The notes below the pieces were generated by a model. That model saw only the letters and a program-made list of their open reading frames with translations. It was not told where the DNA came from and searched no databases. The translations under genes and the position numbers were made by a program. Of a stretch of DNA of 64,000 bases, positions 1 to 10,891 are shown in pieces. The stretch is from contig NGBS01000008.1 of the NCBI GenBank assembly GCA_002245135.1, positions 62,001-126,000 on the forward strand. Direction: 5' to 3'. The number at the start of each line of letters is the position of its first letter. Positions within the stretch are counted from its first letter, which is position 1. Source of the DNA: Proteromonas lacertae (Eukaryota > Sar > Bigyra > Opalinata > Proteromonadidae).

Positions 1-1495
1 ATAATGACAATAATAATAATAATGAAGAAGAAGAAATAAATAGAATCAGTGAAGATAGATTTAGTTTTATTGGTGAAAATATATTAAGTTATGAAGTATA
101 TGCTGAAGTTGTAATTCACAAGTTAATCAATATATTGAAAGATAGTTCATTGGAGAATTTGTTTAAAGATATATTGGATATTTTGAAATCTATTTTTAGA
201 AATATAATACAGTCAAAAATGTCAATCCCATTAGTTTCTGAAATGTTATCCGTTTTATTTTCATTATTTAATGAATCGTCACAGAAAACAGTTGTACTTT
301 TACACTTTTTGAAGAGTCTATTTCCAGAATTCAAATCTCATTTCATTCCATTCCTACCAGAAGTAATGAAAATTATACAAAGATATTGGAATATACATTT
401 ACAAATCTGTTTGTCTTTAATAGATGAAATGATATGTTTATTACATTGTAATATCAGGACATTTGTCCCACAGATTGATTTATTGACATTAACTGTATTA
501 TCAGATGTAAATCCAAACAATTATGAAAAAATAAATCAAGTATTAGCAACAGTTGAACCAATTTGTCATTTTCTTTTCAGACATAATACATCAATTCTAA
601 ATGCATTATTTCATGTCTTTAATAGTGAAGATTGTTCATTAATACTTAAAATACAGTGTCTTAAGTGTATTGATAATTTAACTCATGATAATTCTGTGTA
701 TTTACATGGTCAATTGATTGTTAATAATTGTTTGTACATTTTAAAGAAATATCGTTCTGTAAAACCTGTAGTAGATTATGTTACTAAAATATTGTGTAAC
801 TTGTTGTTGATTTTAAGAGAAGATTTTAATTGCTTTATTAATACAATAGAAAGAGTGTTAGTGGAATGTAATATTGAAGCTTACAATTATCAGAATTATG
901 TGAATATATTGATATTTCAAAAACCACTACCTCAATTAGAACCATTAAAGTGGGAAAATAGTAGATATTTTTCTAATAATAACAATACATATTATATATA
1001 CAATAATACACTTTCTTCTACTACATCTTCTGCAACTACTGTTGCTAATACAATTACCAATGGAAATTTGATTAATCCTTTTACAGATACTCAACAAATA
1101 TGTGTTATTGAAGATAGAATTAATCAATTGGAAGAGTTTAAACAATGTTGGATTTGTCCAATTAAATCAACATCTGTATATATATATATATATTATTATT
1201 ATTATCTAATATGTTATTTAGGATTTATATTTGGATTGGTATCACAAACTAGTCAGTTCATTTTTAAAATATTCTCCCTGTAACATATTTAGATTGTGTA
1301 GTTCCATAACACATTTTCCTTTATTAAAAGAATTATTTAATTATGCTGTTAGTTCCTGTTGGGATTGTTTAAGTGATAATGATAAGAAGTTATTTGCTAG
1401 TTATTTAAAGACTGTAATTGTTCAACCAAATGTTCCTGTTGAGATATTGGAATGTGTATTATCACTTTGTGAATACTTTGATAGACATGAACTTG

Positions 1496-1533
<38 letters not shown>

Positions 1534-4500
1534 AATAATAGACTTTGGACATTGAAACATCGTTATTAACACAAACATCAATCCAATGTGAATCATTTAG
1601 TAAATCATTAAGAGCATCAGAAGCTGCATTCAGAAAAGATTCAAAGAATATTGATGAGTTAATCAAGTTATATACATCATTACATTATCGTGATGCTGCT
1701 GTATAAAAATACATATTTTATTATTATTATTATTATGAAATAGACTGGAATAATAGATATAATCAAAAAGAAAAGTCATTTACCCATTGATGTAGGAGCA
1801 GAATGGTGTGAACAGTTAGGAAGATGGTCTGATGCATTAGATATATATGAAAAAAGTACAGAGCCAAATTCACTCGAAGTTATATCAGGAAAAATACACT
1901 GTTACTTTGGAAGAGGTGAATATCATGAGATGATGCCATTAGTGAATAATATCCAAGATTATCAAGCCAAATCAGCTAAAGAATATGAAATATTGAAGAA
2001 TTTATATCCTGATATTACATTAGCTTATTTATATAACAATAATCTGATTAAAGCTTCTGAATTTTGTAATAAGTTTGAAGTAAATTCTACAAGAAATGCA
2101 TTATTGAAAGTAATGATTGAAATATTGAATGGCAATTACGATAAAGCTAATGATATATTAAAATCAACCAAATCTCGATTTTTATCTGTTGTTTTGTTGA
2201 ACTCTGATAGTTATAATCAATTATTTAGATCTTTAGCTCCAATTATTAACTTAGCAGAATCTCAAGAGATGATTGAATATAAAAGATATATACAAAAAAG
2301 TGAAACGGATCTATCAATAACCAATGAAATGATTAATGAAAAGAAAAGAAAATTATCAAAAATTTGGAGTAGAAGATTTGACGAATATTGTTCAAACCCT
2401 GAACTTCATTATTTAACATTAATATTTAGATCAAGTATATTAAAAGTAGAAGAGAATTATGAAGATTGGATTAACTTTGTTAATCATTGTTTGAAAGAAA
2501 ATCATACTATTTTAGCTGGTAGAGCTTTAGATTGTTTAAGTGGTGAGTCAAAAAATATCCGAACATTACACCCCAAAATCAGTTATACAAGATGTAAGTA
2601 TGATTATCATATTGGTAATAAAGTCCAGGCTTGTCTTGGGCTTGAGGATTTAATCAAATCAATAGATATAGAACAGTATAAAGATGTGAAAATTATGTGC
2701 TATTTGTGTTATGTTCAATGGAACTTACCAACTTTAACCCAAGAGAATATAAAAAAACTGTTAGATTATTCATTAGAAGCAACAAATCTGGATAAAACCA
2801 ACAGAAAAGCCTTTCATCAATTAGGTTTATTGTATTACAACTGTTTAGACCAATATCAGTATGTAATGAAAGGAAATGCAAATATTCATCTCTCAATTCC
2901 AGAATTAGCATCTCGAGCCATTGTTAGTATTTGTCAAACCTTACATTTGTCCACTCATAGTGATGATGCTTCAAGTATTCAAGATATATTGAAGTTAATC
3001 TCCTTATGGTTTAAATATGGAGAACAAAGTACAGTTTATGATATATTAAAGTCTAATATTGATACTGTCTCTTTAGATTTATGGTTGAAAGTAATACCAC
3101 AATTAACAGCAAGAATGTGTGTTGATGGTAAATTAGTTTCGTCCATTTTGACAAGTCTATTAGAACATATCGTTGATGAATATCCACAAGCTATTTTCTA
3201 CCCATTAAGTGTATATTTATCATCAAATTTACATACTCAACAACAACAAGAAAAAAAGACATTATTTGATGCTTTGACATTAAGAATGAAATCAAGACAT
3301 ACTCTGTTATATCAACAAGCAATATATGTAGTAAAAGAACTATTAAAAGTAGCTATTACCATCAATGAATATTTCATATCTTATATAGAAAAGGGATTAA
3401 GAGCTGGTTATAAAGGTGATTATCCTTCATTTATTGAGAGTGTTGAATCATTCTATACAGTTTATAGTGCTTTACCTGATAGACAAATAGAAACTGATTT
3501 CTACAATATGTATAATGATGAATTACAGGATATTTTTAAGCAATTTACTTATTTTAAAGTTAGATTACAAGTTAGTGAATTTGAAGCAATTTCTAGTAGA
3601 TTTAGTATTCTTCTGAAAGATATAAAAGAAAAGACATATAGTATAAATCAATATGAATTGAAATCATTATCTCCTTACTTATATGATGCAAAAGACTTGT
3701 TATTACTAATACCAATCACATTCTGTGATATAAAAGAAGAAGTTTATATCAAGAAATTCTGCCCAACTATTCAAGTAATTCATAGTAAAGAAAAACCAAG
3801 AAAAATCCAATTAATAGGAAGTAATGGAAAAGTATATACATTCATGTTAAAAGGAAATGAAGATTTGAGACAAGATGAAAGAATAATGCAAGCTTTTGGC
3901 TTGGTGAATGTAATATTAAAAACAAAAAGAGAAACAGCTGATAATAGTTTATCAATACACAGATACAGTTGTACTCCACTTAGTTGTACTGTTGGTATTT
4001 TAGAATGGTTATCTAATCATGACACTTTACATTCATTAATATGTCATTATCGTATGAAACATAATGTTAAAATAAATGTTGAACATATTGAATTATTATC
4101 TATTTGTCCTGAATATAACAGTAGTACATTAATACAACAAATTGAAGCATTTGAAACAGCACAAAAAGTAACGAATGGAATGGAATTAGCCAATATTTTG
4201 TGGTTGCAAAGTGAAAATACTGATATTTGGTGTGAAAAAAGATCTTTATATGTTAGAAGTTTAGCTGTGATGAGTGTTGTGGGTTATATAATTGGTATTG
4301 GTGATAGACATTTGTCTAATTTAATGATTAATAGAAGTACAGGTAAAATATGTCACATTGATTTTGGTGATTGTTTTGAAACGGCTATGCATAGAGAGAA
4401 ATTTCCAGAAAAAGTTCCATTTCGATTAACCCGATTATTAATTAACGCTATGGAATTATGTAGTATAGAAGGGACATTTAGATATACCTGTGAAAGAGTA

Positions 4501-5004
4501 ATGAATGTAATAAGAACCAATCACAATAGAGAATCATTATTGGCATTATTAGAAGCATTTATATATGATCCTTTGATTAACTGGAGATTAGTAAAGAAAC
4601 CACATTATAATGAATTTGAAGAAGATGATGATGATGATAATGATACTGAAGGAGGAGTAGAAAATAATGGAAATAATAATGATTATTATGATAATAGAGA
4701 TGGAATTGTGTTTGGTGATTCACAAGATAGTTCAACTATTACAACTAATTCTAATTCTAGTAGTAGTAGAAGATTGTCTGTATCATATACGAATTATGAT
4801 CTGGAAGATGCTATTGGCTGTTCTCCTCAATTGGTTGATAAAGTTGCTGTGAAAGTATTGAAGAGAGTTAAAGATAAATTGACTGGATTAGATATTTCAC
4901 CTGTTCAAAAGGATGTTAAAAATCAAATTAGTTGTTTAATTGATCAAGCTACTGCTAGTAGTAACTTGGCTCAAGCATTTATTGGTTGGTATGCGTTTTG
5001 GTGA
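1..5004 (+). CDS. TOR: TOR (target of rapamycin) kinase, C-terminal 1,621 residues, 5' end outside window
   Basis: This is a phosphatidylinositol-3-kinase-related protein kinase, the catalytic subunit of the TOR complexes that couple nutrients to growth. Exons are 1-1175, 1222-1494, 1542-1700 and 1744-5004; the introns are 43-47 nt and all phase 0. The order is HEAT repeats, a FAT/TPR region (about 1230-3400), a divergent FRB (about 3360-3620), the kinase domain (about 3770-4600), an acidic Asn-rich insert and FATC. Diagnostic motifs are KGNEDLRQDERIMQ, GDRHLSNLM (catalytic loop), HIDFGDCFE (Mg-binding DFG) and the terminal GWYAFW, which matches TOR (GWCPFW) rather than ATM or ATR. The FREIGHT of the alignment is strongest in the kinase domain, where KFPEKVPFRLTR is nearly identical to mTOR. 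Roughly the first third to half of the protein lies upstream of base 1. The FRB lacks the usual rapamycin-contact residues. The assignment as TOR is firm. Confidence 0.97.
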
Positions 5005-5134
5005 ATATTCTCAATCATTTATTCTTTTGTGGTTTATTCTGTTTTTTATTTTTTTGGTGTTGGTTTTGAAATGTGATATTGAATAATGTTTTTGTTGAAT
5101 GAAATAACTAACGGATAAACAAAAAAAATAAGAA

Positions 5135-6805
5135 ATGAAACGACTATATTTACTATCATTTTGCTCTATCCTTATTCTCCTTGTCGTTTTCTTAATTAAG
5201 ATATTTTCATTTGCATCCAAATTTGATTCTTACACATATCGACCTAGAAAACTAACACACAATTATACTCTACTGACTAATAGAGTGAAACAGTATGAAG
5301 TGTGTTTGTTAAATACAGCTAAAGAATTTCCTATAGCAGATACTGATAATTTATTGGATTTTCTTAACTCAAACAAGAATAAGATCTTCTCTTTCTGCCC
5401 AAAGCTGTATGTAGTTGTGCCAAATACAAAGTCGGTCAATTTAGATTCAAAATATGTAAATATATATATTATCAGGTACATATATTCAGATTCAACACTT
5501 CTTACACTGTTAATATCTCATTATTTTATGCCTCAGAGTGATGAAATATTGTTTATTAGAGTTAAATCGTTTAGTGAAGATGTGTTTGAATTAGATTACA
5601 ACACAATTTTAAGTCCAGAATCAAAGAAAGTGTATAACTCAGATGCAATAAATGTTCAAGTATTTGTATTACATATGCTAAGATATTTATGGATGTATAT
5701 TGGTTATGATTTCGTAAAGAAGAATTTAGATGATATAACCACATTGCCAATGAATGAAATCAGTGAAAAATATAAAGATGAGCCAATTATAAAGTGTTTT
5801 GAATCACATGATAATGATTTTCTATCAGTATTATTAAGATTATACAGAAGAGATAATATTAGGAGACAAATTGAAATAATCAAACAATATAAAAATGTGA
5901 ATGAAGTGATAGCAATACAGAATTATATGTTTAATACTCATTTCCCTTTTACTTTAGAAGATGAATTGATAAGACCTTCCAAGGGTCAAATCACATTGAT
6001 TTATGTTTGGTGTACAAATTGGAATTCTGTCTTTTTCTTAAGCAGACTACTACCAATATTATCTCAAGCTAAATATTTGATGTTCTTAGATGATGATCAA
6101 ATATGGAATCCTAAATATGTTCAAGCACTTGAAGAAATAATTAAATCTGATAATGGTAAAATTGTTGGTATTGATGGTTATTCATTTAGAGGAAGAGGTT
6201 CTGGTTCAATTAAATATAATGGTGAAGAATATAACTATGAAATTACTTCTGTTTTGTATGGTACTAATTTCTTTCAACCACAATATGAATATTATACTTG
6301 GAGATATATAATTCCTTATACATTATCAGGTGATGATTTGATCTTAAGTTATTCATCCTATGATCAATGTGATATTCCTACAGTATTATTTAGATATAAA
6401 GATAATATTTATAACTTTCCAAATCCAGAAGAATATTCAACTGGCCGTTTAAATACATCGATGTATGGCTTAGGAAATAGAATATGGGGAAGTCAGAGAG
6501 TTAAATGTTTTAGAACAAGAAGGAATAAGATAAGAAGATTATATTCAAAATCAAGAAGAATAAGACGTATTAGAAACAAAGAAGAGAAAAAAGAAGAGAA
6601 TAAAACTGAAGTAGCGAAGACTCCAGAAGAAGAAAGTAATAAAAGATTATATCCAAGATTAAGAAGAATAAGAAATGAAAATAATAATATTGAAGTGAAA
6701 AAAGAAGAGGTAAAACCAGATACACCAAAGATTACTGAAGGACCTAGGATGGGAAAGCTACAGATAGATAAGTATGATAAATGTCTAGCATATGCATCTT
6801 TATAA
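5135..6805 (+). CDS. type II membrane protein, putative GT-A glycosyltransferase
   Basis: A 556-residue single-exon gene begins 130 bases after TOR. The N-terminus is a short basic stretch and one hydrophobic segment (about residues 4-27), typical of a Golgi type II signal anchor. The lumenal part carries LMFLDDDQIWNPKYV (about residues 315-330), an acidic DDD cluster of the DxD kind that binds metal and nucleotide-sugar in GT-A glycosyltransferases. A later SGDDLILSY has the position of the acceptor or base motif. The tail (residues 450-530) is odd: two Arg-rich blocks of similar sequence (RRLYSKSRRIRRIRN and KRLYPRLRRIRNENN) alternate with Glu/Lys-rich spacers. I do not recognise the exact family. 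The enzyme class is inferred from topology and the acidic motif only. The ATG at 5135 is the first in frame and directly precedes the anchor. Confidence 0.6.
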   Translation: MKRLYLLSFCSILILLVVFLIKIFSFASKFDSYTYRPRKLTHNYTLLTNRVKQYEVCLLNTAKEFPIADTDNLLDFLNSNKNKIFSFCPKLYVVVPNTKSVNLDSKYVNIYIIRYIYSDSTLLTLLISHYFMPQSDEILFIRVKSFSEDVFELDYNTILSPESKKVYNSDAINVQVFVLHMLRYLWMYIGYDFVKKNLDDITTLPMNEISEKYKDEPIIKCFESHDNDFLSVLLRLYRRDNIRRQIEIIKQYKNVNEVIAIQNYMFNTHFPFTLEDELIRPSKGQITLIYVWCTNWNSVFFLSRLLPILSQAKYLMFLDDDQIWNPKYVQALEEIIKSDNGKIVGIDGYSFRGRGSGSIKYNGEEYNYEITSVLYGTNFFQPQYEYYTWRYIIPYTLSGDDLILSYSSYDQCDIPTVLFRYKDNIYNFPNPEEYSTGRLNTSMYGLGNRIWGSQRVKCFRTRRNKIRRLYSKSRRIRRIRNKEEKKEENKTEVAKTPEEESNKRLYPRLRRIRNENNNIEVKKEEVKPDTPKITEGPRMGKLQIDKYDKCLAYASL

Positions 6806-7032
6806 ATAGATTAATTAACATTTATATATTTAAATTAATGAGCTATATTTATATTTTGTTTATTGTTTGTGATTTCATTTACATAATATAACTTGATATT
6901 AATAATGGTGTATTGTAAATAGTAAGCAGAAATATAAGAAATAATAAATATATTCGGTTTGAAATTATCTGTATTCGGGTACTTTTTCATTTTCTTTGTT
7001 TCTACCTTAACGAGTTATATAATAATAATATA

Positions 7033-9047
7033 ATGGTGATAATAAAGTATTATACCCGTTTATTTTATCTTTTTAGATATAATACTTCAAATTCATTTGA
7101 AGAGAATGTTCAAATCGCTGCAGAAATACTTAGTAAAGTCTTATCTTCATATACTAGTGAATGTAAAGTGAAAAAGTTGATAGAAAAGAACAGATTAGAT
7201 CCACATACATTCACAGTATCTCTGTTTTCTCTTGGATTTCTAGAAAAATCAACAAAAGAGGATTTTCTGAAGTATAATTATATAATTATAAAATTTTAGA
7301 TCATTTGTTAGTTACTGTGATTCTTACCCTTTAGTTGTATCACAAATAGTAACACAATCATATTCAATAATAATTGATGCTTATATCAGAAATATAGCAT
7401 TTAATTTATCTCAATTTCTTCAAATCTTCTCTCAATTCCTAGTTAAAAAACCTTCATTTTATCAAACTGTATTAAACCAAACATTTTATATTGTATCATA
7501 TGATTGTGATATATATTCCGATGTAAATCTAGAAAGATTAGATATATTCCTCTATAATGTAATGAAATGGATTAGATCATTTAGAATATTAGGATCAAAA
7601 CATTCATTCACAGAATTTATAAATTTTATAGAATTTTACTTTAAAAATATAATAACAAACACTCCACTATCAACACCTGTTTATTACTTAGAACTATGGT
7701 GTATTAACATATATAGTCCTTTATTATTACATCAAATAAACAATCTATCATTTATTCAAACTAAAGAATTAACAATTTATTCAATTACTCATATCTATTG
7801 GTTAGTAATGAGTTTGAATAATTTTACACATTTATATTTAGAGAATGTGATTGATAGTGTTTTATTAAAACATTTACATAATTTTGTTGGAGAAATTTTT
7901 CCACATGAAATATATAATAGTATATATATATATATATATATTATATTATATTATATTTATTAATTTATTGTTGTAGAAGATAATATTAAAGTATTTATTT
8001 GTCTATATCAAATCATTGGTTTGTTGATCATAAATAATTTTGGTATAATTCTATTGGTTTTTTTATGTTATATAGATTATCTTTATAATAAAGATGCAAA
8101 TAAATTATATAAAATAATTAATAAATACTATAGATATCCGTATTTAATGCTTTTACCATATACAATCCTCTCAAATTATATTGAATTATTGAAAGAGTAT
8201 TATAAAGAAAGAGAATATTTGAATAGAAACAATATATCAACCTTACCATGTTATATTTATGATAATCTCTTTTCTTCGATAAATTTACCTCCACATATCT
8301 CCACTCTGTTTGAAATAAATGGAAAAGAGATTTACTATATCCCATCACTGTTTAGACAAGAAATAATTAGTGATATTTCATCACATATGGAGATAATCAA
8401 CAAAGTAATTCATTTTGATTTCATAGGAAAAGAGAATAATAATTTAAATCATTCAAATGAGAAATATGAAAATATAGAGTTTAGTAAATTACCATTCATT
8501 GTATTACATTCTATATTTGAATATTTGAATGTAAAAGATGTATGTAATTTGTCATTAGTTTCTCATAAGTTATATGAAATATCAAATAATAATGCCTTGT
8601 GGAAGTGTTTATCATTCAATGAGTGGGGTAGGAATAAAAGAATTCAATGTGATCATAATATACAAAGTCATAACTGGAAAGTGTTATTTAAATGTAGATA
8701 TTATCAAAGAAGAAAATGCAAAAATAAGAATTTAGTGATAAGAACAAATGATAAAAAGAAAAGATATAAATTATGTCCAATTTGTTATTGTTGTTCTATT
8801 ATTAGTATATTTATTATTAATATTTATATGAATAGCAAAAGGTAAAATGGAGAAACATCTAAAGGAGAAACATTTAGGAAATTCATTCACTTGTCCAATA
8901 TCAAGTATTTTCCTTTATATAATTTATATTCCAATAGAATGCCATAAAAAATTCAATGAATTGTGTAAATTTAATAAACATCTCTCAAATACACACAGTG
9001 TTGAAGAATTTATAAAAAGAGATCATAAGAAATCAATAATTTTTTAA
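7033..9047 (+). CDS. F-box protein with two C-terminal C2H2 zinc fingers
   Basis: A seven-exon gene of 600 codons: 7033-7046, 7077-7271, 7300-7919, 7977-8042, 8076-8804, 8836-8904, 8938-9047. The exon lengths sum to whole codons. An F-box (about 8474-8640) has LPFIVLHSIFEYLNVKDV and a following LWK motif, so the protein probably binds SKP1 and acts as a substrate adaptor of an SCF ubiquitin ligase. The C-terminus becomes two zinc fingers only after a 31-nt and a 33-nt intron are removed: CPIC then a 13-residue spacer then HLKEKH, followed by CPISKC, 12 residues and HLSNTH (TFIIIA-like C-x4-C-x12-H-x4-H). The first 450 residues are Leu/Ile-rich helical sequence that I do not recognise. Fingers may give substrate or nucleic-acid binding. 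The F-box and fingers are clear; the first tiny exon is less certain. Confidence 0.75.
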
Positions 9048-9216
9048 GTATGTTATTTATTGATTTGATTTGTGTATGTTTGTTGATTATATTCTTTCGC
9101 TGGATTGATTTTTAGGAAAATACACAAAATACACTCTAATACATCTGTTTTTTGTGTATTTAAAAAATCAAACTTCAGCTTGAAATTCAAACTTTTCAAA
9201 ATCGTTATTCATATTT

Positions 9217-10676
9217 ATGCAACCTGCTACACGTATATATTAGTGATATATCTATTTTATTAATAGCTGATACAAGTGGAGAGTATGAAGAATCTAAGAC
9301 TCATATAGAAAACGATATTATAGTATAGTTCAAAAATTCCATTAAATTGTGTATAGGGACCAGAATCAAAAGAAGATGGTAATGTTAAAAGAGTAGATAA
9401 CCAAAACTATGATGAAGCTTATGAGATTGATGATACTTTAGGAACTAGGTATGTTCAAGCGTATTATATTTGTTAGTCTTGACAGTAATTTGCTTGGAGT
9501 TACAGGACCAAGACCAGGTGCACCAGGAGGTGGTCCTTCACAACAACCAACCAGCCAGCCTTTGAATAGATCATATGATGAAACAGTAGAAATTAGTCAA
9601 ACAGCCCAATCAATAGCAACCCCACCAAAAGGATCAACAATGACATCACAAGCATCTCGATCAACAACACAGACTAAAGAGAAGCCATGTATATATTTAT
9701 ATTGATTATATTATTATAATAGTTGTGGACAGTCCACCTCCAGATTATGGAGAAGAAAGTAATGAATATCGACAAGATCCAAGAGAAATACCAGGTACAG
9801 ACACTCGTCAATCACAACAAGATCCATTCCAACAAGCACAAAGATTCCAACAACAGCAGCAACAACAACAACAACAAGATATGAGTAGATCAGGAGATTA
9901 TGATATGAGTGATGATGTAAGCATGAGTTTACCACATGCAACTCCCTCTACTGGTTATAATGCTAATGATTATGCACATTTGAACGTAAACAAAGAAGTA
10001 AAAGAGTTATTCCATTATATCGAACAATTCAAACCTCAAGAAGTAAATTTAGATACAAAATTAAAATGTTTCTTGCCAGAATATGTTCCTTGTATTGGTG
10101 AAATTGATACATTTATAAAAGTACCTCGTCCTGATGGTAAATCTGATGGTTTGGGCTTGACACAATTAGATGAACCAGCCACAATTCAAACAGATTCGAC
10201 TGTATTAGAATTACAATTAAGAGCAATTAGTAAGAAGAAGAATATGGATCCAATTACTGTATTTAATATTATTATTATTATTATTATATTGATAGATTCG
10301 AAGTATAGAAAATGCAGAAAAGAATCCTGAAAGAATACAACAATGGATAGATTCAGTAGAAGAATTACATAAAACAAAACCTCCTGTTCAAGTTCATTAC
10401 AGTAAAACAATGCCTGATATAGAAACACTAATGGAACAATGGTCACCTGAGTTTGAAGAAAGCTTGAATGATGTTCAATTTCCAGGTAGTGATATCGATT
10501 TTTCATTGAATGAATATAGTCGATTAGTATGTGCAATTCTTGATATTCCAGTTTATGATAAAAATGCTAAGAATACTAGTGTGGTTGAGGCTTTGCATTG
10601 TTTATTCAGTTTATATAATACATACAATGAAATTCCTAATTTTGCTGATAAGAAACCTCATCATTTGAGTGAATGA
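9217..10676 (+). CDS. IFT46: intraflagellar transport protein IFT46
   Basis: IFT46 is a core subunit of the IFT-B complex that carries outer-arm dynein and other cargo into cilia. Six exons (9217-9232, 9267-9322, 9357-9448, 9477-9688, 9723-10258, 10296-10676) join to 430 residues; the five introns are 28-37 nt. The N-terminal half is low-complexity, with Pro/Gly/Gln-rich stretches including a run of glutamines. The conserved C-terminal half starts at NANDYAHLNV and includes KVPRPDGKSDGLGLTQLDEP, ENAEKNPERIQQWIDS, MPDIETLMEQWSPEFEE and CAILDIPVY, all hallmark IFT46 segments. The third intron is needed to join DDTLGT to SLDSNLLG in frame. The gene ends with TGA. Its presence means the organism makes cilia or flagella. 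Confidence in identity is very high; the first two small exons are predicted from splice signals and frame. Confidence 0.95.
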
Positions 10677-10891
10677 AATAATTAAAAAGAATGTAGTAAT
10701 AATATAATATATTTTCATTTGATTATAATAATTTTGATATTTTAAAACTAAAAACAATATAGCGAATAAATATTATGAAAGAAAAGATGAAAAGTAAAAA
10801 TTGGTTTAAATGATGAGTAGTTTATTATTTTTCATTCAATATAAACATACAGTAATAATATATTTCGATAATATGAGCATTAAAAGTAATT

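Noticed and set aside
5456-5494. Possible 20-nt GTAAAT...CAG intron in the first glycosyltransferase-like gene
   Set aside because: The frame is open without it, and removing it would break the frame.
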